Assembly (NCBI RefSeq): GCF_000196655.1
Contig: NC_014253.1
Location: 434,001 to 498,000, forward strand
Direction of reading: 5' to 3'
DNA from: Methanohalobium evestigatum Z-7303
GTDB lineage: Archaea > Halobacteriota > Methanosarcinia > Methanosarcinales > Methanosarcinaceae
Length of the DNA: 64,000 nt
Position 1 is the stretch's first letter. Each line of letters starts with the position of its first letter. A program made the translations under genes and the position numbers. The notes beneath the pieces were generated by a model that had not been told where the DNA came from, made no database searches, and saw nothing but the letters and a program-made list of their open reading frames with translations. Below, piece by piece: positions 34,030 to 43,201 of this stretch.

Positions 34030-34605
34030 ATGTCAGAATTTGTTATTTTTAATGGAATATATGAAACACTCGCGGGCCTCATATTTTATATTCTTGGTTT
34101 AATATTACTTCTAAGTTTTTTGGTGGTAGTTAAAATCAAATTATCCCAGACGAAAACTGACAGGGTTTTTAACAACGTATCTGAATTTCTGGAAAATGAG
34201 ACCTATTTTAGACACGGGAAACACAAAACAGAAAAAGATTACCAGCAAAACCTTGAGGGCAAACTTGAAGTTTTAACCGAAAGGCACGGTTATAATATCA
34301 AATATGAAGCAGTGCCTAAAAACGGTAAATACAGAGTGGATTTTGTTGTTGAAAACCTTGTTGGAATTGAGATGAAGTTCTATCAAGGTGGGCATAAAAT
34401 AGAAGAACAGTTGTGCAGACAAATTATAAATTATTCAAAATATTATCCCAAAATGATTGGACTTGTCTTAAACAGCACCAATAAAAATGATAAGGATTTG
34501 AAAAAAGAAATTGAGGAGATAATGGACAATCTGAATGTTATCGGTAAAAAAGATTATCGAATCATCGTTAAAAGCATAGGTAAAAGTAGCCAGAAGAAAG
34601 ATTAA
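34030..34605 (+). CDS. Membrane-anchored PD-(D/E)XK-like nuclease
   Basis: A 191-residue protein with an N-terminal membrane segment (LAGLIFYILGLILLLSFLVV) and a cytoplasmic domain. The domain has YRVDFVVENLVGIEMKFYQ, the Asp...Glu-x-Lys core of restriction-endonuclease-like nucleases, followed by a helix with EEQLCRQIINYSKYY and a strand IGLVLNS. A Glu-Lys-rich part precedes it. It probably cuts or binds DNA near the membrane. It lies just outside the element's right boundary and is co-directional with the next membrane gene. Confidence 0.65.
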   Translation: MSEFVIFNGIYETLAGLIFYILGLILLLSFLVVVKIKLSQTKTDRVFNNVSEFLENETYFRHGKHKTEKDYQQNLEGKLEVLTERHGYNIKYEAVPKNGKYRVDFVVENLVGIEMKFYQGGHKIEEQLCRQIINYSKYYPKMIGLVLNSTNKNDKDLKKEIEEIMDNLNVIGKKDYRIIVKSIGKSSQKKD

Positions 34606-34655
34606 ACGCTACTTTAGAAGTGAATTTATATAACTTCATAACTATAAGATAATTT

Positions 34656-35222
34656 ATGGACGTTGAAGGGCTTTTAAAAAATACATGGTATGTATTCAGA
34701 GACAATTTTGTTGCGTTCGTAGTTGGTTCTATCGTAGCAGTCATAGGTTCTATATTAATTGTAACCATTGCGCCTCTGTTTTACGGTCTAACCTATATGG
34801 CTTTGAAAGGTGTAAAAGGTGTAAAAGTAGAAATCAATGACGTTTTTGAGGGTTTTCACCATTTTGCCAAAAGTTGGATTTTTGCGATAATTACAGGTGT
34901 ACTACTATTTATAGGATATATGGCATTTGTAATCCCCGGTGTCATTTTGTCGATTTTACTGGTCTATGCTCTTCCACTTTTGGTTATTAAAGACTATAAT
35001 AGTATAGATGCCATCAGAGAAAGCATCTCTTTTAGCCGGGAAAATCTTGCAGACACTCTGGTAATATTTGTCATCGGTGCGTTTATTAACTTTGTAGGTG
35101 GAGCAATAACATTCGGCTTTATATTATCACTTCCATTTGCCACAATATTGTACACAAAAGCGACAAAAAGTCTTATAAAAGAACATGAAACATATCCAGA
35201 AACAGAAGTTGTCGGCGGATAA
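34656..35222 (+). CDS. Multi-pass membrane protein of unknown function
   Basis: A 188-residue protein with about five hydrophobic segments. The layout, with an N-terminal LLKNTWYVFRDN helix and the conserved VIPGVILSILLVYALPLLVI plus a SFSRENLADTL loop, resembles the DUF975/glycerophosphodiesterase-membrane-domain group of archaeal and bacterial membrane proteins. The function of that group is unknown. It converges on the pseudopilin operon with 1 bp between stop codons. Confidence 0.65.
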   Translation: MDVEGLLKNTWYVFRDNFVAFVVGSIVAVIGSILIVTIAPLFYGLTYMALKGVKGVKVEINDVFEGFHHFAKSWIFAIITGVLLFIGYMAFVIPGVILSILLVYALPLLVIKDYNSIDAIRESISFSRENLADTLVIFVIGAFINFVGGAITFGFILSLPFATILYTKATKSLIKEHETYPETEVVGG

Positions 35223-35223
35223 T

Positions 35224-36684
35224 TTAATAAACATCCGCCATTAGTTCATTTTTAGTCACATGAAGATAGGTGATAGAACCCGGCATACTGTCGTATCCAA
35301 GAACGATTGATGATTCATCAAAATCAACTGGATTTGAATTTCCAGGCCATGTAATATCAAAGGTTATCGTTCCATTCCTTGTTATTAATTTCAAATAATG
35401 CTGTGAAAGGTCATTAAGTGTAAAAGATGTATTTCCATCATTAATAACTACATCTGGAGGTATACTTATATCACTGGATTTATTCCATGAAAAATCAGGA
35501 TTTGAACCATCACTACTGGGTGGTGTGTATTCCATTACAAAGGAATCATTTAAAAAGTTGACAATAACCTCTTTTTCATTGGGAAAAGTATCTACACCCG
35601 TCCAATGCTCTTTATAATCTGGTTTAACAGTTATATCCTCATATTCAACCCAAATTTGTACTTCTGTTCCTCCGCTTTTCTTTAATCTATAAGTCAGAGT
35701 TTTATTGCCTGAGCTTGCTTTAATTTTAAAATCGGAGGGGTTTAGTTTCTGTGAACCCTCTGCCACAAGGTCAAATGAAAAATCATACATAGGTTCATCC
35801 TTAGAAGTATTTAGTGCACCCACTTTAAAAGAGTCAGTTAACGTTGATGTCCCCTGTGGAGGTATCGTTTCAAGTTCAATTATTGCTGTATTATTTTCTG
35901 TATCTACTAATGAACTGCTGTATGTCTGTGAACTGGCATAATCCGCCCATGCCCTGTAATACTTACTTTTTATATATACAAAAATTTTATCAGATTTCAG
36001 TGGATTTGTCCTGTTTTTATCTGCTGTGGTGTTGGGATATAACACCTCTGGTATATTATCAGAATTCATAGATATACTGACTTTTCCTTTACCACTTACA
36101 GATGAATCACCATTAACTTTCATGAGCGGAAGTGTCAGAGTTTCTCCGTTATAATGAAATTCAGGTGGTGATATCATTATAGCATTACCCTCTGGATACT
36201 TTGACCAAACACCACCTCCTTCATAGGCGACTTTACGGCCATCTTTTATGTATTCAATTGAACCAAGAGAACAGTTGAATTTTATAAACCCATCATTATC
36301 AGTATAATTTTCCCAGCACCCCCATTGGTGGCGTACTTTTTTAAAATCATCATACCAGCTCGCATCTATATCAGTACTTACAACAACCATTTTGCTTTTA
36401 TTGTAATCTTCAGTTTCACCATTTACGTTGATAGTACCGCCCATAAGGGATATGTCAGTTGTCTGTCCAGGTGATTCTCCAAGTGCTACTTTACTTGTTC
36501 TTGAATCAAGTACCGTTAAACCCTGTTCCACACGCTGTGCTTTGGCATCATCCTCCAGTTCATAAATAGTGGGATAACTGTAAACCATCATTGCACTTAT
36601 AGAAATCATGGTAATCCCCAGAATAAGCACCATCCCCACTACAGAGGATACAGCGTCACTGGATTTTAAAAATTTTAAATTCAT
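35224..36684 (-). CDS. Secreted pseudopilin-like protein (DUF7289-like), long
   Basis: A 486-residue protein with a pilin-like N-terminus: SSDAVSSVVGMVLILGITMI, a prepilin-peptidase-type site followed by a hydrophobic helix. Then come TSKVALGESPGQTTDISLMG and a long beta-rich exterior part. The paralogue directly upstream has the same arrangement, so the pair belongs to one archaeal family (DUF7289-like, from memory). The start is placed at ATG 36684; the longer frame adds five residues. It is the last gene of the seven-gene operon. Confidence 0.75.
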   Translation of the reverse strand: MNLKFLKSSDAVSSVVGMVLILGITMISISAMMVYSYPTIYELEDDAKAQRVEQGLTVLDSRTSKVALGESPGQTTDISLMGGTINVNGETEDYNKSKMVVVSTDIDASWYDDFKKVRHQWGCWENYTDNDGFIKFNCSLGSIEYIKDGRKVAYEGGGVWSKYPEGNAIMISPPEFHYNGETLTLPLMKVNGDSSVSGKGKVSISMNSDNIPEVLYPNTTADKNRTNPLKSDKIFVYIKSKYYRAWADYASSQTYSSSLVDTENNTAIIELETIPPQGTSTLTDSFKVGALNTSKDEPMYDFSFDLVAEGSQKLNPSDFKIKASSGNKTLTYRLKKSGGTEVQIWVEYEDITVKPDYKEHWTGVDTFPNEKEVIVNFLNDSFVMEYTPPSSDGSNPDFSWNKSSDISIPPDVVINDGNTSFTLNDLSQHYLKLITRNGTITFDITWPGNSNPVDFDESSIVLGYDSMPGSITYLHVTKNELMADVY

Positions 36685-36704
36685 ACTGGTTTTCCACACC
36701 CTGA

Positions 36705-37475
36705 TTATTCGATAGTAGCACTCATTGGTGAATAGACAATGTGAACATCTATATTATCTGAATAGTTTTTATGAGCATTTATTGTATTATTGACATCATA
36801 TACTGCTACATCCATATTCATCGTGTCATCAAAATATGTACCCCATCCTTCGTAATACTTGCTTGTAATCCTAACATCAACTTCTGATACATTCTGATAA
36901 CTATAAACATTGGAATGTCCTCCATCAGACACCACCCGAACAATTCCCTGACCAGATTGACTTGATGACCCCGAAACAAGTGTTACAGGCATCACCAGTA
37001 CATCTTTGTTAAATGAAAAACGCGGCTGTGTAATAGCTATCGATTCACCGGTAGGATATTTTGCCCATGTACCAGTATTTTCATAACATATAGAAGTACC
37101 TTCAAATCTATTCTCGATTATTCGCATTTGCCTTTCAAAAACCTGATACTCGTAGGAATTAGAGGTCGAGTTCCATCTCTTTAAGGTTATATTCATTAAA
37201 CTATTTCCAGTAATAGAAAGAGAACCACCCCTCATTTGAAGCTCAATAGACTGTGAAGGAGCATTTCCAAAAACAATTTCATTAATATTTGCTGCAAGTA
37301 CAGTATAGCTCTGTTTGATGTTTTCTGTATGTTCTACTTCCTGCATATGGTCAAGGAGAGGAAACCCGGCCACACCGATAACAGAAACTGCCAGCAACAT
37401 CACCCCAAGCAGAATAACAAAATCAACAACCTCAGATACTGCATGGTCAGACGTTTTTAATGTTTTTAATGTCAT
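36705..37475 (-). CDS. Secreted pseudopilin-like protein (DUF7289-like)
   Basis: A 256-residue paralogue of the downstream protein. N-terminus TSDHAVSEVVDFVILLGVML, the same leader type, followed by NINEIVFGNAPSQSIELQMRGGSL. The 20-bp gap to the next gene indicates one transcript. It is probably a minor pilin or part of a surface complex. Confidence 0.75.
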   Translation of the reverse strand: MTLKTLKTSDHAVSEVVDFVILLGVMLLAVSVIGVAGFPLLDHMQEVEHTENIKQSYTVLAANINEIVFGNAPSQSIELQMRGGSLSITGNSLMNITLKRWNSTSNSYEYQVFERQMRIIENRFEGTSICYENTGTWAKYPTGESIAITQPRFSFNKDVLVMPVTLVSGSSSQSGQGIVRVVSDGGHSNVYSYQNVSEVDVRITSKYYEGWGTYFDDTMNMDVAVYDVNNTINAHKNYSDNIDVHIVYSPMSATIE

Positions 37476-37510
37476 ATTTACAATATTTATCGTTTTTTTT
37501 AATATATTAT

Positions 37511-37975
37511 TCAGTGTACTTCTATAAGGTTTTTGGACGAATTATAAAAGAAATAGTGATTTGTTGATGAACTGTATATGGTAGTTGTCTCTACTTGGGT
37601 ATTACATACTGAATAGGGTACTTTAACCTTGACCTGATTCTGGGATTCAAAAGTTATCTCATTTGATTTATTGGAAAAATTGACTGAATAATATTCACCC
37701 GCTACCTTATCAGGGATAGTGAATTCATACTTAAGACTATTTACACCAGATTTACCCGTGTTTGAAATGATTGTATCTACATTTGTTAACTGAAGAGCCA
37801 TATCATTTCCGTAGGTTTCAAACTCTTCACGGGTAACTGTCTCTTCTGTCTGGTCCATCATAGAAAAAAAGGAATTCATAACCATAATAAATGCCAGCAC
37901 TGATATTGAGAAAATTAAGATTGAACCAACAGAAACTGAAACCGCACTATCATCTTTTAAAAACCTTTTAATCAT
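37511..37975 (-). CDS. Pseudopilin-like protein
   Basis: A 154-residue protein with KDDSAVSVSVGSILIFSISV at the N-terminus, a short charged leader and a hydrophobic helix, then an all-beta exterior. It is the fifth gene of the operon. The size fits a minor pilin. Confidence 0.7.
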   Translation of the reverse strand: MIKRFLKDDSAVSVSVGSILIFSISVLAFIMVMNSFFSMMDQTEETVTREEFETYGNDMALQLTNVDTIISNTGKSGVNSLKYEFTIPDKVAGEYYSVNFSNKSNEITFESQNQVKVKVPYSVCNTQVETTTIYSSSTNHYFFYNSSKNLIEVH

Positions 37976-37983
37976 AATTCCAC

Positions 37984-38835
37984 CTATGGCAGAGTTACTG
38001 GTACAGTAGCATTGACCTGCTTTGAATTAGAAGACATATTGATATATAGTCTGGTAACTTTTAACCTTTTAACCGTAAAATCTTGATTGTTTATTAATTT
38101 TCCAGAAAGAACCACCTGTCCTATGAGATATCTTCCGTTGTTTATTTTTAGATAATAACCATCATTATTGATAGACTCATCAAAATTAAATGAAAATGAA
38201 TTACCATCAATTGAGTTGTTTATAATATCCATCTGGTAAATGTCGCTTTTTGTATCAGTTGTTATTGTATCGGTTCTATTTGTAACTGTTACATTAATAT
38301 CTCCACTTTCATTGTACAACTCTATAGACCATATGAGAGTATCACTCTGGTTTATGGCTGAAATTTTGAAAGAATTGTTCTGGTCACCCTGTGCACCAGT
38401 ATTATTGGATAAATATAGTAAAAAGTTATCTGTTGTATTGATATTATCTACAATTGTCCAATTGGAGTTTCCATTTTTGATTCCATTATCAGTCAGATAC
38501 GCATCCTCCACACTACTATTCTTAACTGAAACCGCAAGACCTGAATACGCATATAGGTTAGAAATCCTTTGAACATAGCTGGACATGTACTGGTTAAAAA
38601 TATCAGAATTGAACGACTGATTATCCGTAGCGTTTATAAACGCATCCTCAGCCGCATCAGAACTAATTTTTATGGCGTTTGAGTAATCAAAACGATAGGT
38701 GTCAATACTTGACTCCGAAGCCATGTTACTTGAGTATATTACATTGTTTAACATAACCGTTAAAAACACAATGCTTATTCCTATAGCAAAACCAGTTATT
38801 AATATCATCTGTGCAGAATCATCCTCATTAAACAT
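37984..38835 (-). CDS. Pseudopilin-like protein
   Basis: A 283-residue protein with a leader EDDSAQMILITGFAIGISIV and a hydrophobic helix, then an Asn/Ser/Thr-rich exterior with many N-x-S/T sequons. Surface exposure and glycosylation are likely in this type of archaeon. The gap to the next gene is 8 bp. Confidence 0.7.
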   Translation of the reverse strand: MFNEDDSAQMILITGFAIGISIVFLTVMLNNVIYSSNMASESSIDTYRFDYSNAIKISSDAAEDAFINATDNQSFNSDIFNQYMSSYVQRISNLYAYSGLAVSVKNSSVEDAYLTDNGIKNGNSNWTIVDNINTTDNFLLYLSNNTGAQGDQNNSFKISAINQSDTLIWSIELYNESGDINVTVTNRTDTITTDTKSDIYQMDIINNSIDGNSFSFNFDESINNDGYYLKINNGRYLIGQVVLSGKLINNQDFTVKRLKVTRLYINMSSNSKQVNATVPVTLP

Positions 38836-38847
38836 GGTAACCTTACC

Positions 38848-39465
38848 TTATATACGCCATAAAGTTAGTTGTATATCAACAATATTATAAAAATCAGTTG
38901 AATTGTTTAAATCATTTATTCCAGTTTTGGATGAAAATTTCGAAATATCTGATATATCAGGATTTGATATAACAATCTTTCTAGATACGATTACTGCATT
39001 GTCAGATGGCTCTCCATTATATATGTAAGGTGACCTTATCCTTTCGCCATCTTCTTCTATATAAATAAAATGTATATTGTGAGCAATCCCACGTTTTACC
39101 AGTACATTTTCCAGCATTTTGCTTGTTGAACTGTTTAATTGTTTACTTTGATTGGATTTGGCTACATATGAGCTCCCATTCCATATATAGACATTACCAC
39201 TCCAGTTTAACAGGTCAGTTTTTAATCGAGACTCATGCCCATATTCTGAATGGTCAAGTGAATCCATGATATCATATCCCATTGTCTGTAATTGTGTTTC
39301 TATATGTGTGTTGGCTGTAGATGATGTAAGAGGAGTCAGCGATGTTGCCTGCACTGCAAAAACGACCACTGAAACCATGATAATTGCAGCCATTACCGCT
39401 TCAAGGGTATGCATCTGACCCGTATCATCATTTTTAAGACTGATTTGTAATCTGGATATATCCAT
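38848..39465 (-). CDS. Pseudopilin-like protein
   Basis: A 205-residue protein. Its N-terminal DDTGQMHTLEAVMAAIIMVS has the Gln-x-x-x-Leu-Glu pattern of archaellin/pilin class III leaders followed by the membrane helix. It ends 1 bp after the start of its neighbour's stop region, so coupling is tight. Confidence 0.7.
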   Translation of the reverse strand: MDISRLQISLKNDDTGQMHTLEAVMAAIIMVSVVVFAVQATSLTPLTSSTANTHIETQLQTMGYDIMDSLDHSEYGHESRLKTDLLNWSGNVYIWNGSSYVAKSNQSKQLNSSTSKMLENVLVKRGIAHNIHFIYIEEDGERIRSPYIYNGEPSDNAVIVSRKIVISNPDISDISKFSSKTGINDLNNSTDFYNIVDIQLTLWRI

Positions 39466-39466
39466 A

Positions 39467-39937
39467 TTACCATATCCTGACCGATAAAATCTGAGACTTT
39501 AGGTTATTACCTTCATCTCTGAAGATAACAATTCGTTTGGTCTGTCCTATATCTTTATAGGATGGTACTGGGTCGCCTGTAGAACGAATAATAGATGTAT
39601 TATTTTCTAAAGTTACATTGAGCCTGTAAGTAAAATATGAACCATTTAATCCAAGTATATTGTGATATTGGCTGGTGTTGTTGAAAAAATCATCAATTTT
39701 ATCTTTGTCAACAAAATTATTTGTGGATTCAGTGTTGTCGCTTAATGTATTTTCAACAAGTTCGGTCGCTGTTCTATCTGCTATTAAAGTTACTTCATTA
39801 GAATTTGACTGCAGAGGTGTAAAAAGGCCTGATGCGTACTGGAATACAAAAAATACTGCAAATAAAAAAAAGGTTATTGCTATCAGGTAATCAAGAGTTA
39901 ACTGTCCCTTATCGTCAAATTCGTTTTTTGTTTTCAT
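39467..39937 (-). CDS. Pseudopilin-like protein (class III signal)
   Basis: A 156-residue protein starting MKTKNEFDDKGQLTLDYL. KGQLTLDYL is a close match to the archaeal prepilin motif in which the peptidase cuts before Gln and a Glu/Asp sits at +5. The helix and a short exterior domain follow. It directly follows the giant ArlD/E-like gene. Confidence 0.75.
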   Translation of the reverse strand: MKTKNEFDDKGQLTLDYLIAITFFLFAVFFVFQYASGLFTPLQSNSNEVTLIADRTATELVENTLSDNTESTNNFVDKDKIDDFFNNTSQYHNILGLNGSYFTYRLNVTLENNTSIIRSTGDPVPSYKDIGQTKRIVIFRDEGNNLKSQILSVRIW

Positions 39938-39968
39938 GGAACCAAGTTTTCAATCTTTTGGATTTAAC

Positions 39969-42900
39969 TCAATTACTTTCCTTTATCTGATTTACATCAT
40001 TTTCAATGCTTTGAAGTGCATTGAAATCAAAATTAGACCCTGCAAGCTTTTGAATGAACCAGATGGATTTTATATGATCAGTTTTTGTAAGTTTCCAGTC
40101 TGATTTTTCACCGTTATGGCTTATGCCCGCTGAATACCTGAGTAGTTCCTGTCGCACATCATCACTTATCCAGCTCAACTCTTTATAATAAGTTAATACC
40201 TCATCGAGATTATTACCACCTACTCGATTCATGAGGTATTTGAGCCATTCCATGCAAATTCTCATACTAACTGAATTTTTGGGAATATATCCAAGCTGTA
40301 CATTCTGACCAGTTGAAACGGTTTCTATGTCCTCTTTTCCTTCAGTTCTGTTAACAGTAGATGAACTTTTTAATTCCTCTAATGAATTTGCAAGTACCTG
40401 GTTTTCTTTATGGTTACGTTTAATTGCATTTTTGATAACTGGTAATTCCTCTTCAACTTTTGAAAGAATCTCGTCCCTTTCTTTTGTATTTTTATCAATT
40501 TGTGATAACTTTGATTCAACTGTATCGATTTTGGACAATTTATCATACAAATCAGAGAATTTGGATTCATAATCTTCATTAACTTCATTAAGGTGTGATA
40601 ACAGGTCTTTGTAGGAATCGTACATATCAGAAATACTTTGCTGTATATTTGACAATTCTGATTTTATTTCCTGATTATCGGATTGAGTACTATCAAGTGC
40701 ACTTTCAAGTTCATCTACACGGGTCCCTATTGAATTTAACTTACTATCACTTTCGTTACTGATTCCAAGTGAATCCTGAAGATTTTTGAGTTGATATTCG
40801 AGATTGTCTATTCTGTCACTTGTAGAATAATAGGAATTATCAATCTTTGATTCAAAATCCTCATTTCGCCTCTGTATTTCTTTGATTCTGTCATCCAGTT
40901 CATCCACTGTATCAGAAAGGTTTTGTAGGTCATCAGTAACCTTTTCAACTCTGGTAACAGAACCATTAACCTTGCTCTGTAATTCCTGGAGGTTCCCTGT
41001 CTGATTAGTAGCCACTCTTGATGCTATATAATCCATGTATTCCTTATTGAAAACCTTGTCTATTTTTTTGTCAACAACGTCTTTAACCTGTTTCTGATGA
41101 TCGTTAAGCTTTTTATTTACCAGTCTGTCAACCTGTTCAAAATTTAATCCTGCAGGCTGTCCTGTATAATGACCTTGCATTTGGACATTTTCTGTTGTGG
41201 GTTCAAATTCAAAATCATCCTGTTTGGAACCTGTTAAATTTTCACGGAACTGTTTCATTCGTTTCCGCAATCTTCCGCGCTGGGTAATTCCTTTAAAGAA
41301 ACCAGATATTTTGCCAACTTTTGACGTTTTCTCTTCTTCAGTTTCCTCTGTTTCCTGTTCAAAAGAAGGGACAAATTCAGGAGAAGATTCTTCCTGTTCT
41401 TCTTCCTCAATTTCTTCCTTCATCTGTTCCATCTGGTTTTTAAGACTCCTGCGACCTGATGAACCTTTAACCAGCACTTTGAATGGACTCAAAACTTTCT
41501 CAAATTTGGGTTTTAGTCTTTTTACTTTTGAAAATCTGGATATATCTTTAGCTTCTTCAGATTCATCAAGTTCTTCATCACCTACATTTTCAGAAACGTC
41601 TTCTGAATCTTCAGTATCCTCAGGTAAATAAGGTTCAAATAGAGGTGGAGGTGTCAAGTCATCAACAGCGGTTTCAGTCTTTTCTGAATCTTTTGTTTGC
41701 TCAGTTGAACCTGTTGCTTTCTGCCTGATATTTTTAAATTTGTTTTTAAATGATGCTGTTAAATCATTAAATTTTTCAGCATATTCGGCATTTTTCCGCT
41801 CACTTGAATCGCTTTTTTCACTCTCAATTGCAGATACATCTGAAGTTTGCAGGTTTGGTTGTGATTCGTTTGACCTTTTAAAAAAACTACTATCTTTGGC
41901 ACCGTCAAAACTGGTTTTAATTGTTTCTACTACATTTTCATTACCGGATTCTGACGAACCTGATTGTTCAGTTCTCGGGGTTTCACTATATTCTGATTCC
42001 TTATTATCGTTAAATGATAGACTTTCAGGCTCATCTGGTTCTATTGAAGAACTATTATCTGCAGATCCTTCTTCATTTTGAATATTTGTTTGGAATTCAT
42101 CGACCTTTTTGCGTAACTGGTCAAAACTTTCTGTCAAATTCCCTTCATGGGTTATGTTCTGGAATTTATCTTTGAATGGTTCCAGTGGCTTTTCTTCATC
42201 AACTGATTTGTTTACAGGTTTTGCCAACGGCTGGTCTTCAGACTGTGCCTCTTCAAGCTCATCAAACAAATTCCTGCGTTGTGTAATTGATTTAAATTTG
42301 TTCTTTAATGATGAAGAATCATCGGATTTATCTGATTGAGGTTCAGTTTCTTCTGTTTTTTCAGGATAAGTAATATCAGATTCTACTGTTTGATTATTAT
42401 CTGTTTCTGATTCTGAATCTTTCAGGTCTGTCTCAAAGGATTGTTCAATTTCACCAAGTGAAATGTCCTGAGATGAATTATCCTTTGTTTCATTTTCATT
42501 ATTAAACGTCTCAAAAGGTGGTTCATCAGAATCAGAAATATTTTGCTCTGTATTTTCAACTTCGTCTGATGATGCTATAGTTGATAAATCAGGTACATCA
42601 TCAAAAGGTTTAGATTCAGATGCTTCTGATTCAGAACCCCCCTGTTCCAGAACGTCAACCTCTTCCATGGGCTCATCGCTGAATGCGTTCTGGAGTATAT
42701 CAGGTGCCTGTTCAAAAGATGATTGCACATCTGAACCTGAATTATCCCCTGCACTACTTTCACTATTATCAGACACAAGATTTGTTAGGTCAGGTACGTC
42801 GTCAAAAGAAGGTACTTCTGTTGTTCCTGATTCAGAAATTTCATCCTCTTCTTCAGGTTCAACAGACTCTAATTCCTCTACCTCTTCCATGGGCTCGTCG

Positions 42901-43115
42901 CTGAACGCGTTCTGGAGTATATCAGGTGCTTGCCCAAAAGATGATTGTTCATTACAACCTGATGATTTTTCACTTTCGTTATCATCATTGTTTTCTGATG
43001 CCAGAGCTGATAAATCAGGTACATCATCAAAAGATGGCGGTTCAGGAGGAGATTCCTTTTCATCTGTTTGATGATTGTTGTCACCATAATCATTTTCGTT
43101 TTTTTCTTTTCCCAT
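39969..43115 (-). CDS. Giant acidic coiled-coil protein with ArlD/ArlE-type C-terminus
   Basis: A 1048-residue cytoplasmic protein. Residues 30-190 hold three FDDVPDLxxxxS units and two APDILQNAFSDEPMEEV units. Residues 278-640 hold about five basic units of the type FKNKFKNI (or FFKGITQRGRL), separated by very acidic linkers. Residues about 660-940 are coiled coil. The end, about 955-1048, contains GYIPKNSVSMRICMEWLKYL and LSWISDDVRQELLRYSAG, the archaellum ArlD/ArlE (FlaD/FlaE) domain. Normal ArlD/E proteins are a few hundred residues long. It probably forms the cytosolic ring or scaffold of the secretion machine whose pilins follow. ATG 43115 is preferred over TTG 43139. Confidence 0.85.
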   Translation of the reverse strand: MGKEKNENDYGDNNHQTDEKESPPEPPSFDDVPDLSALASENNDDNESEKSSGCNEQSSFGQAPDILQNAFSDEPMEEVEELESVEPEEEDEISESGTTEVPSFDDVPDLTNLVSDNSESSAGDNSGSDVQSSFEQAPDILQNAFSDEPMEEVDVLEQGGSESEASESKPFDDVPDLSTIASSDEVENTEQNISDSDEPPFETFNNENETKDNSSQDISLGEIEQSFETDLKDSESETDNNQTVESDITYPEKTEETEPQSDKSDDSSSLKNKFKSITQRRNLFDELEEAQSEDQPLAKPVNKSVDEEKPLEPFKDKFQNITHEGNLTESFDQLRKKVDEFQTNIQNEEGSADNSSSIEPDEPESLSFNDNKESEYSETPRTEQSGSSESGNENVVETIKTSFDGAKDSSFFKRSNESQPNLQTSDVSAIESEKSDSSERKNAEYAEKFNDLTASFKNKFKNIRQKATGSTEQTKDSEKTETAVDDLTPPPLFEPYLPEDTEDSEDVSENVGDEELDESEEAKDISRFSKVKRLKPKFEKVLSPFKVLVKGSSGRRSLKNQMEQMKEEIEEEEQEESSPEFVPSFEQETEETEEEKTSKVGKISGFFKGITQRGRLRKRMKQFRENLTGSKQDDFEFEPTTENVQMQGHYTGQPAGLNFEQVDRLVNKKLNDHQKQVKDVVDKKIDKVFNKEYMDYIASRVATNQTGNLQELQSKVNGSVTRVEKVTDDLQNLSDTVDELDDRIKEIQRRNEDFESKIDNSYYSTSDRIDNLEYQLKNLQDSLGISNESDSKLNSIGTRVDELESALDSTQSDNQEIKSELSNIQQSISDMYDSYKDLLSHLNEVNEDYESKFSDLYDKLSKIDTVESKLSQIDKNTKERDEILSKVEEELPVIKNAIKRNHKENQVLANSLEELKSSSTVNRTEGKEDIETVSTGQNVQLGYIPKNSVSMRICMEWLKYLMNRVGGNNLDEVLTYYKELSWISDDVRQELLRYSAGISHNGEKSDWKLTKTDHIKSIWFIQKLAGSNFDFNALQSIENDVNQIKESN

Positions 43116-43201
43116 GGAAGCTCGCTCATAATTAACCAACTTTCAAATTTGTTGATACAACGGTATAAAATTTTCTAACAAAATATAATAATGTTAAATA
43201 T

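Noticed and set aside
41197-42778. Long serine-rich plus-strand frames opposite the giant ArlD/E-like gene
   Set aside because: They mirror the Glu/Asp/Ser-rich codons of the real minus-strand gene and have no ribosome binding sites.
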